NCBI GenBank assembly: GCA_033558025.1
Contig: JAUCEF010000009.1
Location: 248,001-312,000, forward strand
Length of the DNA stretch: 64,000 bases
Origin: Phytophthora sp. 'mugwort'
Taxonomy: Eukaryota; Oomycota; Peronosporomycetes; Peronosporales; Peronosporaceae
Direction of reading: 5' to 3'
Below are positions 54,119 through 64,000 of the stretch, piece after piece. Made by a program: the position numbers and the translations under genes. The notes beneath the pieces were generated by a model. The model saw nothing but the letters and a program-made list of their open reading frames with translations. It was not told the DNA's origin and searched no databases. Positions within the stretch are counted from its first letter, which is position 1. Every line of letters starts with the position of its first letter.

Positions 54119-54394
54119 GCGGCCTAAACACGGCTTTGTATTGTCTCCCTAGAGGCGATGTTTTTTCATGAACAGCGGGAAGAGACCTGATCGATCTTGG
54201 GAGCTTCCATATCGCAAGGCTTTGCACCCGGTATGATGTCAAATACTCCGACGCCTGGTCAACTGATTGATACATGGTGTATGTAATACATTTTATTTTG
54301 GCTCTTTTATTTTGAAATGAACAAGGGGTGAACGTACTCGCCCAACTGTTCATGTTATCATGTTAGCAATCATGCATCAAGCCCGTAACAGATT

Positions 54395-57050
54395 CTACTC
54401 GCTATCTTCACTCTCCTTTCGATCCGACGCAACTGCAGCTGAAGCTTGGTCCTCCTCGTTACTCGCCCCCTGCTCGTCGCCCGCCTCCACATCCGTCTCT
54501 TTGTCGTCGCACGCCTCCTCATCCACCATCTCGTTGGTCTCGGTGTCCAAGGTGCGGAGTCGGCGTTTCTTGCCGAGACGGCGCATCTGGATGTCGCGGC
54601 AGACGCGAGGCGTGGCCGCTCATCACCGTTCTTCCACTTGACGTGCCAAATTGGATGGCACGTCATGTTATTGTTCGCGTACGATCACACAGGTAGACGC
54701 TGAATCAAACCGTAGATTAGACGAGATTAGACGAGACCTATGCAGAAGTAAATAGAAGAAAACTTACCGCTTGGTTTCATCACTGCATGCTTCACAGTAG
54801 AGTCTTGTCGCGCTGCGCTGGCCGACCTTAGTTTTTCGGATAGAGCACACCTTGCACTGATGCTGCGATCGCTTACGAAAAAGCCCTTGCGAATGCACCC
54901 ACTCGAGAAACTCAGACAGCTTGTTCTCGATAGCAATTGCCCTGGCCTGATCCGTTGGCGTTGATGTTCCCGGTGAAAAAATCTGCCCGGGAAAACGCAG
55001 TGCGAGTAATACACCACATTAGACTGCATGTTCCAGTACACACATGTTGTGCATACCCCTTCAACGAAGTCATCTGTCATAGTCTGCAGCATCTGATCCG
55101 GCAACACCTGCAAAAAACCTACGAGGTCTGTTGGAGGGTTTCCTCGTCGCTTTTGAGGGGCGCGGTAGACGATACAGGCATTGACCATTGCCATGTCGAC
55201 CAGACCCAAGAAGATAGTTTTGTAGTATTTGGGAAAGCGCACCGAAAGCTGCAACAAAAAGAATTGCAGCCGCAACTGGTCATGAATCCACCCACCCATC
55301 CAGCGATGGTAGTCTCGCATCGTGGAAGGGCAGGGGATGGTGAGCCGCTGACCACCAGGAACATGACATCCTGTAGAAGCAAACAGTAGCAGTATGATAG
55401 AATCTATAACGTAACACTGCAATGGCGTAAACTTATCGCACATCTCGACTGAAGTGCTGCTTCCAGTTGAAAGTAAATAGACAGAGAGGCGGTCCCACCA
55501 CTGCATGACTTGCGGCCTCGGGCATCATTTTGCCACTGCGGCTTTAGCTCATCCACGAGCCATACCCGCTGATTGTGATGCTTCTTTTGTGATCAGTGCG
55601 GGGGAGCCTTTTTTGATGGTCTGAGTCGTGCCAACGATGTACATATTGCGCGCCAAAAGCTACACAGCTCGCTACACCTACGTGTAAAACCGGTCCGTGA
55701 CCATAGCATGAAACACGCCTTCTTGGGGAGGTGGCAGTATCTCATAGAGGTTCCGCATCACTACGGCAGGGCCTAAGTTAGGGTCTGCCGAAAACGGCAT
55801 TGGCGACTCTCCTCCAAATTCGTCAGCATTCTGGTCGTTCCCACAGGAGATCTCAAGCCTGACAGGGTTCATTTACATCATAAACACAAATAAGCACGTG
55901 AACATACCACATGTAGAACTTAGTCAAAAAAGCAGTGCACCTTTAACGTACCGAAAACAATGTGCAGTATTGGCACAGCATGTCATGAACAACTTCGCTC
56001 CCCATTTGTGTGGCTTGTCCTTCATGAATTGGCGGGTGATGTTGTGGCGGCTTCGCGACGGGATCATCAAATGCCAGCACCGACGGCATCGCGTAACCTC
56101 GCACGAAGGTTTTCTGCAACGTGTCCACCATGGACCTGACTTTCCATGCGCGATCCGTCTCCGCGCGTGGGTCCGCGTTGTTCGTGAAGTGGGGATTCTG
56201 CATGATGCGATCAAAGCGGGCCATGCGCACAAAGTTTCCGAAGGTGCCTTTTTTGGCAAGGCGCCGACGGTAGTCGACGCCCAGTGATCCGTGAAGCGTC
56301 GCTTGTGAGGGCACGGCATCCTAGCGACCAATAACGTCACTGCAGTATGTCGTGGGGTTGAATCGTTTTGTGAGATTTTGTCTCCCTCAGCATCACGTTT
56401 CTCTTGTAGAGTTTTCTCCCGGGCCTGCCAACATGCGGTCCACGCGTTCATTCAACTGTTGTTGTAGTATCGATTGGTCTCACTCGTAGTACCCCTCATA
56501 CTCTTGGAGGCATGAAGAATAATAATAGGTGCAATGGCGACTCAGCTATGTCAAGAACTTCTGCCGTCGGTCCGGGCACCCCAATAAACAGGCCTGGATA
56601 AGGCTCGGGTCGTTCAGGATGCGTTTCCGAATCTAGGTATAGCATACAACATGTTGCTCCATATATACCGCATCAACAGAATATTGACGAACGTACCAAA
56701 CTTCCACCCATCCACTGGCATTTGCTTCAGCGACCCCTCGTTTAACGCAAGTACTTATATCTCCTCCTTTGTCAGCGCATTCCAATGCGCCGTAGTAGTC
56801 GCCCAGTCATGCGACAGCCTTGCCTCAGCAGCTGCCAGGCGTTGCATCTGTCGCTTCGCTCGCTTCTTCTCGTGATTCAGAAGCACGTCACCATCGAGAC
56901 CTTCACCGCTGTCGCTACCTTGCTCGACCTCGCACTCTTCAACCACGTCCGTTGGCGCAACCACTTCGACTTCCGTGTACCAGTCGACCGACACCACATC
57001 TCCGTCAACATCCGAACTAAAAGTGTCTCCGTCAGTCGGTTGTGGGCTTG
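54395..57050 (-). pseudogene. PiggyBac-type transposase, frameshifted
   Basis: Minus strand, N- to C-terminus: an acidic N-terminal region (56,997-56,755); the block FVRMARFDRIMQNPHFTNNADPR with DRAWKVRSMVD (56,230-56,100); PDKPHKWG-type KDKPHKWGAKLFMTC (about 56,030-55,980) in another frame; AMVTDRFYT (55,690), with the Asp of the DRFYTS motif; WIHDQLRLQFF with KYYKTIFLGLVDMAMVNA (55,290-55,180); and the C-terminal segment MTCHPIWHVKWKNG...RPR (54,666-54,600) followed by an acidic tail. This is the DDE_Tnp_1_7 (PiggyBac) family in a version common in oomycetes. At least three frameshifts or stops disable it. Confidence 0.8.
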
Positions 57051-58460
57051 GAGCCGTGTCAGATCCGTGTCCCCATTAGGCTCATCATCTCGGACTGAAT
57101 CCATACTTGAACTCTTGTAAGAATAGAACACGACTAAGGCGATAGTAAATACACCAAACACATACCTGGCCGTCTGTCGTAGAGAGAGCGTTGCAGCCTC
57201 CAGCTCCGTCGATGAATCGCATGCATAAAGTTCTCTGTATCAACACTAGCACGTTATATACAACATCAGCATATCAGCATTATGTTGGATATACACCATC
57301 CGGTAACAAGGTGACGCACGCGTAGTTCCGTTCCGCCATTTTAACAGATGATGCCGCAATCAGCATCGTCTTCGTCTTCACGATTGGCAAGGTGAGGGGT
57401 GTTTTTTTTTGCACTTGCTCTTGCCGTTCGAGGCCGCCTTCGCCGCATTTGGTGACGCCTCTCGCTTTCGCTTCGTCTTCGAGGCGCCGTTCTTCTTTTG
57501 CTGAAGCCGCAATAACGCTTCACCACGGGATTCGCCACCCCGCACCTCTTCCGCAGCTATATGCGATTGTTCGGTTTGCTTTGCCGACGAACGTGCAGAC
57601 GAAGCGCGGACTGACTTTGCATTTGCTCTCGCCTCTCTGGATCTCGGCCTGGCGTTTCTTGGTAATGTTCTTCTTGCCTGCAGCCCCTTTCTTCATGGCG
57701 GTTTCTTCAGTCAAACGTCTGGCCTTCATATTTTCCGCATTTTTGAGGTAGCAAGCATCTTTTCCACTTCGTCGGCGAGAATGAAGTGCACGGGCGCAAG
57801 TTATAGCAGGCTCCGTTGCCTTCTGCCCCTCTTCGCTCGCCACGACAACAGTAGAACTAATTGCGACGTTTGCCGCACAGCAAGTATCCGTATACGTGAT
57901 GACGACATCAACATGTAGCATATACACCATGGGAATGACACATACCTGTCCGTCTGCACCGCCTGCTCACCACAGCAGGAATCGTTTTCGCCTGCCCGCT
58001 TTCGCTCACTGCAGCAGGAGTCGTTACTGTCTGTTCCCCTTCGCTTGCAGCAGCAGTCGTCGTTGCCGTATGTCCCCCACTGCTCGCCGGGCCACTGCCA
58101 TGTCATCGCGGAAGTTAGCGTCGACGTCTCGCGATCCTCTCAGGTACTCGCGGTGCTCCATGGACAAGCGCTGTCTCGCCGCTAATCTCCTGTAATGCAG
58201 GCGCTCCAAAACGCTCGCTGTTCGCTCCGGGTCTCGCGCCGCGCCCCCATCTAAAGCTCTGTTCCCTTCGTTTCTTTTTGTAGTCTGACTTGAGGTGGCG
58301 GCCTCGCAACTGTCAAATCCAGCTTTCGGTCGCGAATCAGTGAACCTGGTCGCACATCTGTGAATCTATCATGTGGCTGTTTTTGCGGTTTTTCGTCCGG
58401 TTATTGCAATTCTGGGTTCTTGCTTTGTAATACCGACCCTACTCACTTGCATTTCACCGT
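57051..58460 (-). other. Right half of PiggyBac-like element, frames of unknown function
   Basis: Minus-strand open frames at 57,930-57,520 (contains KKGAAGKKNITKKRQAEIQRG), 57,538-57,341 and 58,309-58,024 are short, basic and without recognisable domain. They could be the 5' exons or leader of the transposase gene. Small GT-AG-like tracts occur, but I cannot define introns. Confidence 0.35.
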
Positions 58461-58487
58461 CCTTAACATGTTGTATCATACAACATG
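58461..58487 (-). repeat. Right TIR of PiggyBac-like element, itself palindromic
   Basis: Within 58,465-58,489 two 12-base arms (AACATGTTGTAT and its exact inverse) flank a single C, a near-perfect palindrome. The inverse complement matches the left end at 54,092-54,118. Confidence 0.7.
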
Positions 58488-58740
58488 TTAGGAAAAAGGA
58501 CAAAAAGGTTCAGGCCTCGCATGTTATAATATACAACGGCTGAGAATGGGGGGGGGTAAATTGTCACTTGGAGAAGGCCTGAAAAATCTGAAATTGAGCC
58601 CAACCCTCAAATAATGCTCGACCCCCCCCCCCAAATATTGTGTCTGAGTGCACATGAGATAGTACCCCTCCTCTGAAAACATTTATCAGAATTATCAGAG
58701 TTTCAGATCGGAGCCCGCATAAATCACGCCAGTCGAACTA
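58488..58740. other. Short gene-free gap
   Basis: It holds a G-run (about 58,549-58,556) and a C-run (58,623-58,633) and another CATGTTATAATATACAAC word like the PiggyBac ends. No gene is seen. Confidence 0.5.
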
Positions 58741-59200
58741 AGGGAACGGCTTTTCACCTTTCATTGTTAATTCGAGTCGTGGCGATGAAACCTAAGTTCA
58801 CGGTGGAAGAGAAGCTGTCTGTAGTCCAGGGACTGGAGGCTCGAGCGTCCGGTTACCAAGAAGCATAAGCTCAACAGGAAGACATCGAACATGTGGAGTA
58901 GTTGGTCAAGGAGTACAACATCCGTACTCGAGCATTTACAAAATTAATAGGACTGCTGTGTTCCTTGATCACAATCGCAATACGACCATCACATTCCGTG
59001 GAGTCAAGGACGTCAGCTTGAAGTCGTTTGACTTCGAAAAGAACCGCATACTGCTGTCTTTATGGCTTCTGCTTCGGGGCGTAACATAAAGTCCTCTATG
59101 ATCTTGAACCCGTCGTCCTCTATGACGACGAAGGTGTCAAGATTCAATGCCCCATCCCTTTAATAGTGTGTAAAGCCTGGGGCACTACGTTAGGTCCCCA
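58741..59200 (+). pseudogene. pogo-like transposase remnant, left copy of an inverted pair
   Basis: Starting at an ATG (58,785) the translation is MKPKFTVEEKLSVVQGLEAR, then stops and shifts. Further on it reads NTTITFRGVKDVSLKSFDFEKNR and, in another frame, TAVFMASASGRNIKSSMI. These correspond to the NMDET-TAVF...VEFRG...ITAVL.AS.G region of pogo/Tigger-type DDE transposases. The whole stretch is repeated in inverted orientation at about 60,780-61,190 with many differences. It is a broken remnant. Confidence 0.5.
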
Positions 59201-60779
59201 CGGGGCTGTACTGTAGGGTTTACATTATGTACGATGCTGATATTGACAACATTGGAGACCTACTCGCGGTAAGTATAACTCCTCCTATTCCAATGTAACA
59301 AGTTTGTGTACCCTTTCGCATTTAGCTATAGGTCTACTATAACGGTTTACGACGACTACAGTGCGCAAGTTGACCGCGGCCTCGCCACCGATGGCGAGGG
59401 ACAATCAACTGCCCCGAGCAAGGCGACGTTGTCAAATTCAAAAGCTATTTACTGGTGTTCTAATGTACCAAGTCGGATTTCTCCAATTATCGACCTGTCC
59501 CGACGATATGGAATTCTAATTGTTTTACTATAGTTATCATCGTGCTGCGGTCACCAACACCCAGCTGAAGTCTACTGGACTGTAACGGGGTTACACGAAG
59601 GTAACACGAGTGTAGCCGTGCTACGTGTCACCTTATAGTAAGTGGTGCTTGGTACCACTTGGATTAACGGTATTTCAGTGCGTGGCCACAGGGCTACTCG
59701 ATATGCATTTGACTAGGATAAACTATGGTAGATGGTTAAAGTCATACATTTACACCACAGGCGGCTTTGCCGCAGATAAGCAAACAAAGAACAGTTTAGT
59801 TCTAGCATTAAAGAGAGTATTGCACTAGGTTTAGGAATACTGACTCTTTGAGTCTCTAGTGGTATAACTAGAGTGATTTAAGCCTCTGCGGAGACGTTAG
59901 GATAACCACAGCTAAAACTCGGGGAGTCATACGTCTTCCTCTGACGCACTACGCTACGCAGCCCCGCTACATGGACCCAGCCGCGTCATTTTTATCCCAC
60001 ACTAAACGCCAATACTTATCCATTTGCTACCGGCCTATGTATTCTCCCGGAGCAGCGCTCCGGGTCGCCTATAAATAAATTCGCCCGAGTGGATCAAGCG
60101 GTTGTAACTTATCCGTAATTTAGTTTTTTTCAGCCAGGGTTCGGTACTAACGGAGATTTTGGCGATAGTAGTGCTATGCTTACGACCATTTCTAGCCTAG
60201 TTGAAATACCACTATCACTAGTAGATTAGAGATGTCGCTACTACTAGTAGTAGTCGTAATTTACCAATCTCGACCTCGTGAACTCAAAATACTATGTGTC
60301 GTATCATTGAGCGAAACCCCATTACTGTGAGCTCGTTTGAGGCGTCCCTCGCTTTACTTTTATAATTATAAACATTTATAAATATTTTTTTTATTTATGA
60401 AGTATTAAAACAATAATTAGTCAATATTTATTACCGATTTTGCGAATAATAAATTATACTTTTTATGAAAAATGAATTATGTTTAAATATTTCCACACAA
60501 ATTAATTCCTATTTTGTTGGACAGGGGTTAGGACGAGTCGTTAAACAGAGGACCTTGGACCTGAGATCGGCCGTTGTGTCCCCGGTGGGTATGACTTGAA
60601 AGACATTTACAGATAAGGTTTTGCCGCGCACTTGGTTTCTACTATGAGTGGTCTTTGCTCAAAAAGTCATTAAACACCCCCATCTCGGGGTAAGAAGTAT
60701 ATATCGGGCTAGCAAGGGTGTACGCTGAAGGATTCGCCATTAAATCGTGGCTCTAGGCTGGGATAAGGTCGTAAGGATG
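59201..60779. other. Spacer between the inverted pogo-like remnants
   Basis: There is no coding sequence. The central part (60,360-60,510) is extremely AT-rich. A 32-base word at 60,091-60,122 is shared with 15,715-15,746. Together with its flanking inverted arms this could be a large non-autonomous transposon. Confidence 0.5.
60091..60122 (+). repeat. Dispersed 32-base repeat, copy 2
   Basis: It matches the reverse complement of 15,715-15,746 at 30 of 32 positions and is followed by a T run. Confidence 0.5.
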
Positions 60780-61190
60780 GTGATTATAAGGGCAATATTA
60801 TACTGTAAAGCCTGCGATACTGGCCCGTGGGGTACTATGTTATCTTACATAGGGCACTATTAAAGTGATGGGGTATTGAATCTTTACCCCGTCGCGAAGA
60901 CGAACGACTTCACGACGTCATTGGCCCCACGGAATTCGACTCTTGTGTTGTGATTTGTGATAAAGAACACAGCAGTCTCATCCATGTTGTTAATATGTCC
61001 GAGTACTACCTGTTGTATTGTACTCCTTGATCACCTGCTGCACGTGCACGATGTCTTCCTGTCGAGCTTATGCTTCTCCGTAACCGGACGCTCGAAGCCT
61101 CCGGTTTCTGGACTACATGCAGCTTATTTTCCACCATGAACTTGGGTTTCATCAGCACGACTCGAAATTGATAATGAAAGGTGAAAAGAA
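60780..61190 (-). pseudogene. pogo-like transposase remnant, right copy of an inverted pair
   Basis: On the minus strand from an ATG at 61,152 the translation starts MKPKFMVENKLHVVQKPEAS. Near 60,980-60,930 another frame reads NMDETAVFFITNHNTRVEFRG, the first-Asp block of pogo-type transposases. The sequence then continues into the inverted word AAAGATTCAATACCCCATC shared with 59,135-59,160. Homology with the left copy begins before the ATG (CACCTTTCATT...TTCGAGTCGTG). Confidence 0.55.
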
Positions 61191-61681
61191 AAGCTGCTCC
61201 CTGAGCTCGACCGGCGTCCCCACTTGATGTTGACCTACGGTAGCAATTCGCCAATGGCTTATGCTGACTCCGATCTGACAATTCTGAGAATTCCAATAAT
61301 TAAAATCAGACTAAAAAAGTGGTACCCTACATTTATCGCAAGATTCCACCCGGAGGATGGGGCATTATTAGAGGGATTGGGCACAATCCCAGGTTTTATA
61401 GTAGATTGAGAAGCTCCGTCACTGGCAACTCTGATTAATGGATCGTGAGAGCATGGCACTTCGGGTTTACACACTCGCATTCTCATACTCTATGAGATCC
61501 GTGCCGCTAGACGCCATAGACGCTCTTCATATGGGCGGGGAGCGAGTTCTTGATGCACTTTCCACGTTATGGACAGCCCCTTTCTGTTGATGTGTACGCC
61601 GTATATGCGAAGCGGTGACGTAATGCCCATGCGCAGTGATGACACGATGCGTGCGGGCACATGCAGCGATGACGCAATGCA
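61191..61681. other. Gene-free region before Copia-2
   Basis: A plus-strand open frame (61,224-61,409; about 60 codons) has no recognisable motif. A block near 61,610-61,700 repeats GATGACGCAATGC-like units (GATGACACGATGCGTG, GATGACGCAATGCATG). Nothing else is supported. Confidence 0.45.
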
Positions 61682-61870
61682 TGTGAGCTCACGCAATGGC
61701 GTTGTGCTGAAAAGGGGGGGGGGCAGTTGAGAACACGTGGATGGATCGGATTGGTCGATATTTTGATTTACTCCTGGGACACAAGGTAAGTAGAAGCAGG
61801 TTAGCAAGAGTAAGGAGACAATAGAACTCACTTCGGCATTTGCCCTCAAACCAACAAGAGCATTTCAACA
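61682..61870 (+). repeat. Copia-2 5' LTR
   Basis: It ends TTTCAACA at 61,870, followed by GGTTAACAGCCGCAAGA, the same primer-site region as in Copia-1. It shares GATTGGTCGATA and ACTCACTTCGGCATTTGCC with the Copia-1 LTR. The start is estimated by comparing spacing and could be off by 20-30 bases. Confidence 0.6.
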
Positions 61871-61914
61871 GGTTAACAGCCGCAAGACGCTCAAGACCAA
61901 GCTTCAGTACCGCC

Positions 61915-64000
61915 ATGACCACCACGTCCGCCAAGAAAGCTGAAGTCATCCTGGGAAGCGACAACTACTTCCACTGGGAGTTCGCCATGCGGATGACGCT
62001 GGCGAGGAAGGGGCTGTTGGCGCACGTGCAGTTGGTGAAGGACCCGTCGGAGATGACGGAGGCGTGGCTGCTCAATGACATGAAGGCGCTCGGGCTCATC
62101 GCCCAAGGTGTGGCGGTGGAGCACCACACGAAGATCCGCTCGGCGACGTCGGCCATCATGGCCTGGAACACGTTGCGCGACTTCTACAACCGGACGACCA
62201 TGCACAACCGGGTGACGATGACCCGTCGCCTCCACGAGTTCAAGATGGAGGGCGGCGTGACCATGGCCAAGCACCTGGACGACTTCGACGAGCTCATCGT
62301 GGGTCTGCAGACGCTCGGAGAACCGCTGGACGAGGCTCGTCAGCTGGTCATCCTGCTGAGCAGTCTGCCCACGGAGTACGAGTTGATCTGCTCGATCGTG
62401 GAGAACGTGAAAGACTTCACGTTGATCGAGGTGAAGGAGAAGCTACTCAAGGAGTACGAGCGCCTCGACAAGAAGGAAGGCACTGAGCGCGCGCTAAAGG
62501 CTACTGCGAACGGCAGTAAGTTCAAAGGCGCGAAAACCTTCAGGGGCGGCAAGGGCAGCAAGGCCTTCGGTTCAAGGAAGAACGGCGGTTTCAAGGGCAA
62601 GTGCTTCAACCGCGGCCAGATGGGCCACATGAAGCGGGACTGCCCGGACCCGAACGCGGGCAACAACGACAACGACGCGGTCTTCGCCGTTGGGAAGAGT
62701 CGGTCGGCTGGGTGGCTGATCGACAGCGGTGCGACGGCGCACATGACGCCTCACCGCAACGACTTGTTTGAGTACAAGGACCTCGACTCGGACGTCGAGG
62801 TGACCATCGCGGACGGCAAGAAGATCCGGGTGGTGGGAACGGGGTCGGTGCGCCTGACGGGCATCGACGGCACGCGCATTAAGATGGTCGATGTGATGTA
62901 CATCCCCGGGCTGGACCGGCAGCTGTTGTCTGTCAGCAGGCTGGCGGAGCGCGGCATGAGCGTGGAGTTTCAGAAGAAGTCGTGTACGATCTGGAACAAG
63001 TCCAAGGCGATCGCGTTGGGCAAGAAGGTCGGCAAGGCCTACGTGCTCGACTGCGAGAAGGACATGGCGCACTACGTGGAGTACGCCGGAGTCGACAGTG
63101 AGTGGGAGTTGTGGCATGCGCGCATGGGCCACTTGAACAAGGACGCGCTGGCAAAGACGCAGAACGCCACCACTGGCATGCCCACGTTGGACCGCAAGTC
63201 CATGACGCTGTGCGGGGGCTGCATGAAGGGCAAACAGACGGTCGCGCACTTCCCGTCTCGATCGCTGTCGAAGACGACGAAGGTGTTGCAGTTGGTGCAC
63301 ACGGACGTCATGGGGCCCATGAAGACGAAGTCTAAGGGCGGGGCCCGGTACGTGCTCACGTTTGTGGATGACTACTCCAAGTACGTGGTGGCGTACTTCA
63401 TCACCAAGAAGAGTGAGGTGCCCGTCAAGTTCAAGACGTTCATGAACTTGTACGAGAACCAGTGGGGAGAGCGCATCAAGTGCCTGCGCTCGGACAACGG
63501 CACGGAGTTCGTCAACAAGGAGATGGACAGGTTGTGCGCGTTGAACGGGATCGTTCACCAGAAGACCGTGCCTTACAGCCCGCAGCAGAACGGCGTGGCG
63601 GAGCGCATGAACCGCACGATCATGGAGAAGGCCCGCAGCATGTTGTATTACAAGGCTATCTCAACGATGTGGTGGGCCGAGGCGGTCAGTACGTCGGTGT
63701 ACCTGATTAACCGGTCCACGACCATTACGCACTCGAGCAGGACGCCGTACGAGTTGGCGTTCAGGGGCAAGCCGCGACTGGACCACTTGCGCGTGTTCGG
63801 CTCGGTCGGGTACGCTCACGTCGACAAGGCAAAGCGCACCAAGTTGGAGCCGAAGAGCTTCAAGTGCATGTTCTTGGGGTACGCCGAGAACTCGAAGGGC
63901 TACCGCGTGTACGACTTGGAGTCGAACAAGGTGAAGGTGACAAGGTCGATGAAGCTCGACGAGCGCGAGGTAGACGGCATCTACGACTCGGCGCCGACGG
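61915..64000 (+). CDS. Copia gag-pol polyprotein, 5' part (open at window end)
   Basis: From the ATG at 61,915 the frame stays open for 695 codons to the edge. Gag (about 1-220) contains the UBN2-type signature DFYNRTTMHNRVTMTRRLH. Zinc knuckle at about 229-242 reads CFNRGQMGHMKRDC, with the second Cys of CCHC replaced by Arg. Protease: LIDSGATAHMTPH (about 268-280). Integrase: zinc-binding HARMGHLNK...CGGCMKGK, catalytic Asp in HTDVMGPM (about 463), second Asp in RSDNGTEF (about 527) and Glu in GVAERMNRTIMEKAR (about 562), spacing typical of the DDE triad. The linker to reverse transcriptase (KCMFLGYAENSKGYRVYD) follows. It encodes the particle protein and enzymes for copying and inserting the element. 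It could be active if the missing part is intact; the altered zinc knuckle is a caveat. Confidence 0.93.
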   Translation, partial: MTTTSAKKAEVILGSDNYFHWEFAMRMTLARKGLLAHVQLVKDPSEMTEAWLLNDMKALGLIAQGVAVEHHTKIRSATSAIMAWNTLRDFYNRTTMHNRVTMTRRLHEFKMEGGVTMAKHLDDFDELIVGLQTLGEPLDEARQLVILLSSLPTEYELICSIVENVKDFTLIEVKEKLLKEYERLDKKEGTERALKATANGSKFKGAKTFRGGKGSKAFGSRKNGGFKGKCFNRGQMGHMKRDCPDPNAGNNDNDAVFAVGKSRSAGWLIDSGATAHMTPHRNDLFEYKDLDSDVEVTIADGKKIRVVGTGSVRLTGIDGTRIKMVDVMYIPGLDRQLLSVSRLAERGMSVEFQKKSCTIWNKSKAIALGKKVGKAYVLDCEKDMAHYVEYAGVDSEWELWHARMGHLNKDALAKTQNATTGMPTLDRKSMTLCGGCMKGKQTVAHFPSRSLSKTTKVLQLVHTDVMGPMKTKSKGGARYVLTFVDDYSKYVVAYFITKKSEVPVKFKTFMNLYENQWGERIKCLRSDNGTEFVNKEMDRLCALNGIVHQKTVPYSPQQNGVAERMNRTIMEKARSMLYYKAISTMWWAEAVSTSVYLINRSTTITHSSRTPYELAFRGKPRLDHLRVFGSVGYAHVDKAKRTKLEPKSFKCMFLGYAENSKGYRVYDLESNKVKVTRSMKLDEREVDGIYDSAPT

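Larger units (their letters stand above)
54092..58487 (-). mobile_element. PiggyBac-like DNA transposon, degenerate
   Basis: The element is about 4.4 kb with inverted ends (CATGTTGT...CATGTTAAGG). It is flanked by TTAA on the left (54,088-54,091) and TTAG, one substitution away, on the right (58,488-58,491); TTAA is the specific target of PiggyBac transposases. Its coding strand is minus, with a broken PiggyBac transposase in the left half and Lys/Arg- and Ser-rich frames of unknown function in the right part (57,341-58,309). Confidence 0.75.
61682..64000 (+). mobile_element. Copia-type LTR retrotransposon (Copia-2), runs off the window
   Basis: It has a 5' LTR and a single uninterrupted gag-pol frame to the window edge; the polymerase part and 3' LTR lie outside. 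It is related to Copia-1 along gag, protease and integrase but undamaged, so it is much younger. Its GC-rich coding sequence differs in composition from the surrounding AT-rich DNA. Confidence 0.9.

Noticed and set aside
62572..63558. A 328-codon open frame on the minus strand
   Set aside because: It is exactly antisense to the conserved Copia-2 gag-pol frame, whose GC-rich codons suppress stops on the opposite strand. It has no domain and an amino acid composition rich in Arg, His and Leu.
1..64000. CRISPR arrays, bacterial-type operons, rRNA genes
   Set aside because: No regularly spaced direct repeats, no operon-like gene packing with ribosome-binding sites, and no rRNA core sequences were seen; introns and eukaryotic retroelements show a nuclear eukaryotic genome.

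Overview
The window looks like a repeat-rich, gene-sparse stretch of an oomycete nuclear genome, most likely Phytophthora or a close relative. The reasons are short GT-AG introns in an otherwise compact host gene, a secreted multi-PAN/Apple protein, and a mixture of mobile elements typical of oomycetes: a chromodomain Ty3/Gypsy, Copia, DIRS-like tyrosine-recombinase retroelements, PiggyBac-like, Tc1, plant-type mariner and pogo-like elements. The assignment comes from gene content alone.

Layout. 1-2.0 kb: the 3' end of a leucine-rich-repeat (LRR) membrane protein gene, convergent with a secreted protein of four PAN/Apple domains. 4.0-5.4 kb: a dead plant-type mariner with terminal inverted repeats (TIRs) and TA target sites. 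6.5-7.0 kb: a badly decayed LRR paralogue. 7.1-11.2 kb (minus): an unrecognised, broken gene with tandem homologous modules. 11.4-15.4 kb: an intact four-exon gene for the catalytic subunit of Rab3GAP, the one clear housekeeping gene. 16-53.8 kb: an inverted duplication of two LRR membrane-protein genes, in the order A, B, spacer, B', A'. A (15,977) and B (20,795) are on the plus strand; B' (26,695) and A' (53,580) are on the minus strand. The cores of both gene pairs are almost identical while their ends and flanks have diverged, the pattern expected from gene conversion between inverted copies.

The arms have been invaded separately. Arm 1 holds a Tc1 element (18.9-20.3 kb). Arm 2 holds a Copia element (27.0-44.8 kb), itself split by a Ty3/Gypsy chromovirus (27.3-34.0 kb, GTCAT target duplication) and by a DIRS-like element (about 37.05-43.8 kb). 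A second DIRS-like element (45.5-52.0 kb) cuts A' in two. Both DIRS-like elements appear to carry an RNase H domain upstream of the reverse transcriptase, which is not the usual order.

54.1-58.5 kb: a degenerate PiggyBac-like transposon with palindromic ends at TTAA. 58.7-61.2 kb: two inverted remnants of a pogo-like transposase gene flanking about 1.6 kb of non-coding DNA. 61.7-64.0 kb: the 5' long terminal repeat (LTR) and open gag-pol frame of a well-preserved second Copia element, which runs off the end.

Only Rab3GAP, the PAN protein and the LRR genes A, B and B' (plus the partial gene at the left edge) look like working host genes. Nearly everything else is mobile DNA or its remains.
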